This document shows, piece by piece, positions 58,589 through 64,000 of a stretch of DNA of 64,000 nt (positions are counted from its first letter, which is position 1; each line of letters starts with the position of its first letter). This DNA is from Scatophagus argus (Eukaryota > Chordata > Actinopteri > Scatophagidae), in assembly GCF_020382885.2 (NCBI RefSeq), contig NC_058508.1, positions 6,130,055 to 6,194,054 on the forward strand, written 5' to 3'. A program made the translations under genes and the position numbers. The notes under the pieces are model-generated. The model was not told the origin of the DNA. It saw only the letters and a list, made by a program, of their open reading frames with translations, and did not search any database.

Positions 58589-60608
58589 GTAAGTGATCTA
58601 GACCAGAACCCTTCAGAGATGGTCTATGTTTTTGTAACAGTGTGTATTACTTTCCACATTGGGAATGATTAACAGTGAAACACACAGATTCCCTGGGTGT
58701 CACAGCTGTAGACTAAATTTCACTTCTGACTGTTATGACTGTGAAATTATGGGCAGTATTCTTTTATTGGGAATGCACATTAGTCTCAACCTCTACCTTT
58801 CTGTCTTTTGTGCTCTTATATGAAATTATCATCTGATATTTATCAGTCTTTGTTTGGGGACAGAGAGGACATTAAGCTTTTTGTTGTTCTGAATGAATCC
58901 TGGCCACACACATGCATTTGCTCACAGTATGAGTGACAGAGCTCGCTTGCTTTTTAACCATTGCCAGATTTTTACCTCCACTGGATCCTCTCTCTCCCTA
59001 GTGGTTAACCCCCCCCTGTGGTGTCTGTCACCTCAGCCAAAGGCAGGCCTCTTCCACTACTGTTAACAGTTTGTTTGTACTGCTGTCTGCTCCCAAAGGT
59101 GGTCCTTGTTTGATCACAGAGATGGCTTGATCTCTCTGCGTAAGATTTAACACATTTGGCCCGAAATGTCGAGTAACAGGGAATGTTTTTATCACCTTGT
59201 CTTCATCCATATCCATATGGTAGTACATGATCAATGTTTTTAGATATTTTCAGTATGTAGAAGCTCAGGTATCTGTGGTTTGTAATCCAAAGCAAACATA
59301 TGTTAAAATCCCTGTGAGTCACTATAGTCATTTAAGGGATTTTTGTGTATAACTTCTCAATTCATCAAACCTGTAGCAGTCTGTGTTGCTGCATTGTCAC
59401 TGTTTCCATAATCCAGTTACTCTACAGATGCAGCTGCCCTGTGATGTTCTAGTTGCGATCTTGACCCATTTACTGACACATTTTCCAGGAATAGAATGTG
59501 GGTCGGTTATCACCTGAGAGACTCTGGTTTGCGGACTGCTGGGGGGAATTGTTGCACTTCCTCCTCATCACACATCATGTTAAAACATTACCACAAGTGT
59601 CATCGCTCAGACGCTTCAGTGAAGTTGGTGTTATCATCATTACTGTGTGCTTCCAGCGGACATACCCATTCCCTCCTATGTTCCTCCTTGGGTTCTCTCT
59701 CCTGCTGTAGTGTTATGTTTTCTACTTTTTCGTGGTTCAGAATCGGCTTTTAGGCTTGTTGCTTTGCCCCATTGGCCAGCAGAAATTGAAAACATGTGTC
59801 TGACTGTTTTGTTCTGTCAGGAAGAGAATTTTCCGATTCAGCTCGCTTTTAGAGGAAGAAACCCACAATCTTCTTAACTTTTTCCAGTCTGTTTGACTTA
59901 CCCCCCAAAGCTCAGCTCCCATCTACTGTCGACATGATACTATGCCTCCCCTAGGCTGTATTCTTAGTTGAGGTGGATGGGAAGACTTCCCTGTCTGAAT
60001 CGCTGTGTGATCAACTTTGCTGGGCATACATGCCGTAACTCACTTTACTTTCCTTATTAACGGTGATCCTCTGCTCTCCTTCCCTTAGTAAGTAGGCAGA
60101 TTTTTAAAATAATGTTGGTTAAACTTGAAATTGAAACTATACAGGTTTGATGTTGCTTCACAAAATGAATTTTCAAAGTCTGATTCTGCACCTTCCAAAC
60201 TGGATGAGTCAGTAGTAGTGATCAACTACTCTCTCCTCCCACGCATAAAGTAATGTGATTGTCCACAAAAATCGTACTTATTCCCACTTAAATATCCTGC
60301 AACATGGCAAAAGTGTGATCATGTTCTCCCAATCTCTACATTTTTGTGTCTGTGGTCTTTGAGTAATTCATCTCTCTTATGTTGGCTCCCTTCTGTGGCC
60401 TTTTGCCCATCTGATGGCTCCATCCGTGTGAAGTCAGTCAGCCTGTTTAGCCAGTTCATTCACCGTAGCAGCTTGCTATCTGTGAGGGGGTGAGTCACAG
60501 GCTAGCCACAATGCTACACACTGGTGCGGCTACAAGCAGGCCTTTGTGCCATTAGATAAACCCCAGCTGTCAGAATGCCTCAGCATTCTTCCACTGCAAA
60601 AAGATTGT

Positions 60609-60631
60609 CCGTCTGTCTGTCTGTCTGTCTG
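60609..60631. repeat. (CTGT)n microsatellite
   Basis: Five to six perfect GTCT/CTGT units in the long MYH10 intron. No function is inferred. Confidence 0.9.
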
Positions 60632-63275
60632 CCTGCTGCCCACTTCAGGTCTTCAGTCCTGTCTTCACCATCTCTACTCCCTTTCCCACGCTCTCTCTGT
60701 CTCACGGTTTCTCTTCTGTTCTCTGCCTCACTGCTCCTGGACCTCAGCTTGTTTCTTACATCCTATATTTTTATGGCATTTTCAATATTAATGTGATTCA
60801 AATATTAGATGTATGCAAGCTAAGCTTGTCTCATATGTTGTGTTTTTAATGCTGGATTTGCAGCAGAGCAACAGGCAGAACATCACAGAGAAAAAGACAG
60901 AAACCAAAATGCACGGTCATGCTCCCTCTTGTGTTCCTGTGTAGATGTTTGAATTGAAGTCACATGTGGTCTCTCTTTCTGCAGGACATTAACTGGACCC
61001 TGGTGTAACCTTTGATATTCTGTTTGCTTTTCATGTCACCATGATTTTCACTGACAAAAACATGAATTTGTGAGTATGACCTGAAAATACAATTCCAGCA
61101 AGGATTTCCAGCTAATTAGAGCTGCAGAAAAGCAAAGGGTGTTCTGCTGCTGTCAATGTGGTTTGATACCATGCATCTCAGTGTATTGATAATATTTCAA
61201 AAGCCTAGTCCAATACATTCGCAAGTTTTGTTATGAAATCACTAGAGCGAAGCACTGTCGAGGGAATGGTCAAGGTCCATTCTGCTCAGCACAGATCAAT
61301 GGCACCAAAGCTGCCTATGCAACAAGAGTGCCCTCTCCAGTCTCTGCAGTGGAGACAGGCCTATTCACATAGGCACGCTGCCTGACTGATCAGAGATGGC
61401 AGATGGGGTCGGCTGTTGTGTCTGCTGTTGGCTGTGTGCTGCTCAGCTGTTACTAGGCCACGGCATCCCCTCCCCTGGATCTAATTTCACAGTGGAAATA
61501 TCACCTTGTCTTTCCTGGACTGGGCCAGACATGTTGGTTTGGCAGGCAGTGTTGAGTTAACCATATGCTCTGCTAGCCAGCAACAGCAGTAGTAAATGTG
61601 CTATACAGTGCAATGGTCCTGCAGGATTTTTCACAGTAATTCCTGTAGTGCAGTAACAAGCGTGCAAGATGAGAGAGAGCTTGCAAAAACTTAATTGGAG
61701 ATACATTATTTTTCGATTTGGAGGCCTTTTTGTTTGTCACAGAGATTAGGAGATTAACAAGGGACTTCTACCTTTAATTCTATTTGAAAGCCACAGTCAG
61801 ATTCAATATTTTCAAGTATGATTTTGTTTCATAGGCAAACACTGATGTACCCTTCCAATTCTGTCTCTGTTTAGTTCTCTGTGTCTCTATCATGCATATA
61901 GAGACGTGAGCAAATTACAGTGCCCAACCATTCAGCTACCTGGGACAGCTCACACTGAAACTACAGTCTGCATATCTGTGCAGCCTCGCCAGCTGCCTCA
62001 GTGCTGCATATTGCAGAACTGAAGAGAACAAAACAGACCTCCTATTTATAGCAGCCCAAGTTTTCAGATAAGAGGGGAATTAATTTTTAATTAGCCTTGA
62101 AAAGGTGAGTCGAGAGTTAGAATTTCAGCAGGCCCTCTCTTTCTCCTTCCCTCAGGTTGGGAGCAATTTACAGGAAGGCTGAGCACACGGTTCACAGTTT
62201 GTTACAACTCTGCTTCTCAGTTGGATGGGCCCTGAGGGAGCCCTGTCAGCTGGATCATTGCACCACTCTTCATTTCTGTCTGCCGCTCTCTCCTTCCTCA
62301 TGTTCTTTTTTGTACAACTTTTGGCTTTTTTTGTTCATATCAGCAATACAGAGCATCAGTTGCTCAGTGTTGCTGACTGAGAGCCCGAACTGCGATGTTA
62401 CATAACGACTACAGTCCCCCTTTGTGAACCTATGGCTGCTGAGTCACTGGTGGCATGGTGCCTCTCTTGGCTTATGTGCAGTTTAAATTATATAGCAGAT
62501 GCCACAGTGTTTGATGCTTTGGTATCAATAATAATAATATGATAATATGTCTCTGGAAGACATAGTTTTTGCTAAATATATCTTTGGTTATTGGCTGTGC
62601 TTCACCATGACATGATACCATTTATTGACAGCGGGAGCAACAGGAGAGGACAATACAATAAACAACTCTTAAACCAATTAAAGGTCTTTAAAACAGAGGC
62701 TCAGTTTTTTATTACAGACTGCAGTTTGTGGAGAACATGTGTTTTTTTATGAACTCAAAGAGCCATGCTGAGAACAACTCCTAAATAGAATTTAAAGTTC
62801 ATTACAAAACATTTTACAGGTCATGCATCTTATTTTTCTTTTCATACACTCCTGATTTTTCTTACTTTTGTAATGCAAGTGTTTCTTGTAAGCAAGCCAA
62901 TGTACAGTGTGCATATGGTCCCAGAAGGAGACAGACATGTCGGTCACTCTGACCTTGAAGCCAGCAGGGAGCCAGCTGCCTCTGATCACCAGGGCCTCTG
63001 ACTAGATAGGCTTGAGTGCTGCTATGACCTCTGCCTTTCTGTTGGTGGTTAAATCCATATGTGACTGATTGTATGATTTATCTATTGGAGAGTTACTGAT
63101 TTTCTAACTGACTTTCAGCTTCAGCTTTGTATTATTACAGTATTGTTATAACTTGCTTCCATTCTTCTTAAAGATTTAAGGTCCCTATATGTGTACATAC
63201 TGTATGTGGGTAGCTAGTGAAGTAGCGGTGAATTTTTCTAAATATTTCCACAGGGCACTAAGATCAGTCGGTGAT

Positions 63276-63600
63276 AAAAGCTGCAACTAATTATTACTTT
63301 CGTGAGTAATTGATTAATCATTTAGTTAGTCAAGTTTTAAAAATGGTGAAAAATTTTTGTTGCAATTTCCTAGAGCCCAAGGTGATGTCTTCACAGTGCT
63401 TCTGTTGTCCAACCAGCAGTCTAAAACAACTTCAATTAATGTTATAAATGACATAGAAAAGCAGCAAGTCATTACATTAAAGAAGCTGCAACAGTGTTTG
63501 ACATTTTTGCTTGAAAATTTCAAATGATTAACAAAATAGTTGGCGATGAATTTTGTTTTGGTGGATGAACTGATTAGTCGACTAATTGTTGCAGCTTTAG
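63276..63600. repeat. MITE with GCTGCAACTAAT terminal inverted repeats
   Basis: It starts AAAAGCTGCAACTAATTATT and ends ACTAATTGTTGCAGCTTTAG, imperfect inverted repeats. Inside are GATTAATCATTTAGTTAGTC, AGAGCCCAAGGTGATGTC, ACATTAAAGAAGCTGCAAC and AAAATAGTTGGCGATGAA, the word order of an abundant short teleost element (probably hAT-derived). Copy wear is moderate. Confidence 0.75.
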
Positions 63601-64000
63601 GTTCAAGACGTACTACTGTAAGCAGCTCTTTCCCTGTGTCGTGTGTAGGCGAAATGCAAAGCCTCTATAACATCTGCAGAATGAGAGCCATTGCCCAGAC
63701 AGGGCCTCTCACTCACTCCCGACTGCCTTGCTGCCTTTTTGTCTCAGCCTGCAGCATAGCTGGGAAGAGTTCATACCACACACACCCTCTGGGGAGAGAT
63801 CTTCAGGCTAATTACATGGCCAAATGCAGCACCACAACTCAGAAAGTAGGCTAAATGTTTGCAGTGTGAGCTACTTGCTGCAACAAAAATAAAAAAAATA
63901 TTTATACACTCTTTGTTCACATTGTGTAGTACTGTGTTCTCGTATTAGGAGTCTCAGGGCATTTTATTGCTTCACAAGAGACAGCAGTCTGTTCAGTGTT

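Larger units (their letters stand above)
58589..64000 (+). other. MYH10 large intron, continues past the right edge
   Basis: At least 5.4 kb without a myosin exon. A (CTGT)n tract lies at about 60,609-60,631 and an ATAAT-rich tract near 62,530. One MITE is recognised at 63,276-63,600. Short frames such as 59,496-59,877 and 62,157-62,405 overlap each other and resemble no family. Long first introns are usual in this gene and can hold enhancers, but none can be named from sequence alone. Confidence 0.6.

Noticed and set aside
60957-61010. Possible next MYH10 exon after TTTCTGCAG at about 61,000
   Set aside because: The translation after the acceptor (DINWTLV then stop) does not resemble the conserved TYSGLFCVVINPYK segment that must follow LIY.

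Overview
This is vertebrate genomic DNA, almost certainly from a percomorph-type teleost. The support is GT-AG spliced genes that align exon by exon with known vertebrate families, long CA/GT and GA/CT microsatellites, several interspersed repeats typical of fish genomes, and a worn Ty3/Gypsy fossil. No bacterial or organellar features are present.

Layout. (1) 1-12,358, minus strand: two related class IB PI3-kinase adaptor genes head to tail. PIK3R6 (p84/p87) runs off the left edge, and PIK3R5 (p101) is complete in 17 coding exons. (2) 12,359-16,746: non-coding DNA with one LINE/SINE-like repeat and a perfect 23-bp inverted repeat. (3) 16,747-43,319: a recent tandem segmental duplication with a unit of about 10.9 kb and about 2.4 copies. 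Each full unit carries, on the minus strand, a divergent TCF/LEF-type HMG-box gene (7 coding exons) and, on the plus strand, a two-exon PLEKHF (phafin) gene with PH and FYVE domains. The third unit is cut short and has only the HMG gene. (4) 43,320-45,040: array debris, consisting of a worn Gypsy fossil and collinear remnants of an older, decayed unit. (5) 45,400-50,500, plus strand: WBP11, a spliceosome-associated proline-rich protein. (6) 50,785-56,110, plus strand: DDX47, a nucleolar DEAD-box helicase. (7) 56,800-64,000, plus strand: the 5' end of MYH10 (non-muscle myosin heavy chain IIB), with a non-coding exon, the first coding exon, and a long intron that leaves the window.

PIK3R6, PIK3R5 and MYH10 are also neighbours in tetrapods (human 17p13.1), so the flanks look ancestral. 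WBP11-DDX47 (human 12p) and the HMG/PLEKHF array sit between them here.

The most unusual part is the HMG-box array. The protein has an HMG box and basic tail of TCF/LEF type. Its N-terminus is built of 55-residue repeats (2 in copy 1, 3 in copies 2 and 3, plus one degenerate unit in each). Its C-terminus is built of 9-residue repeats encoded by a 27-bp minisatellite (10, 10 and 15 units). The copies differ in repeat number, in the last residues (the duplication breakpoint lies inside the final codons), and in a splice acceptor that reads AG only in copy 1. All exon limits were placed by eye from splice consensus, reading phase and remembered family sequences; no alignment or search was run.
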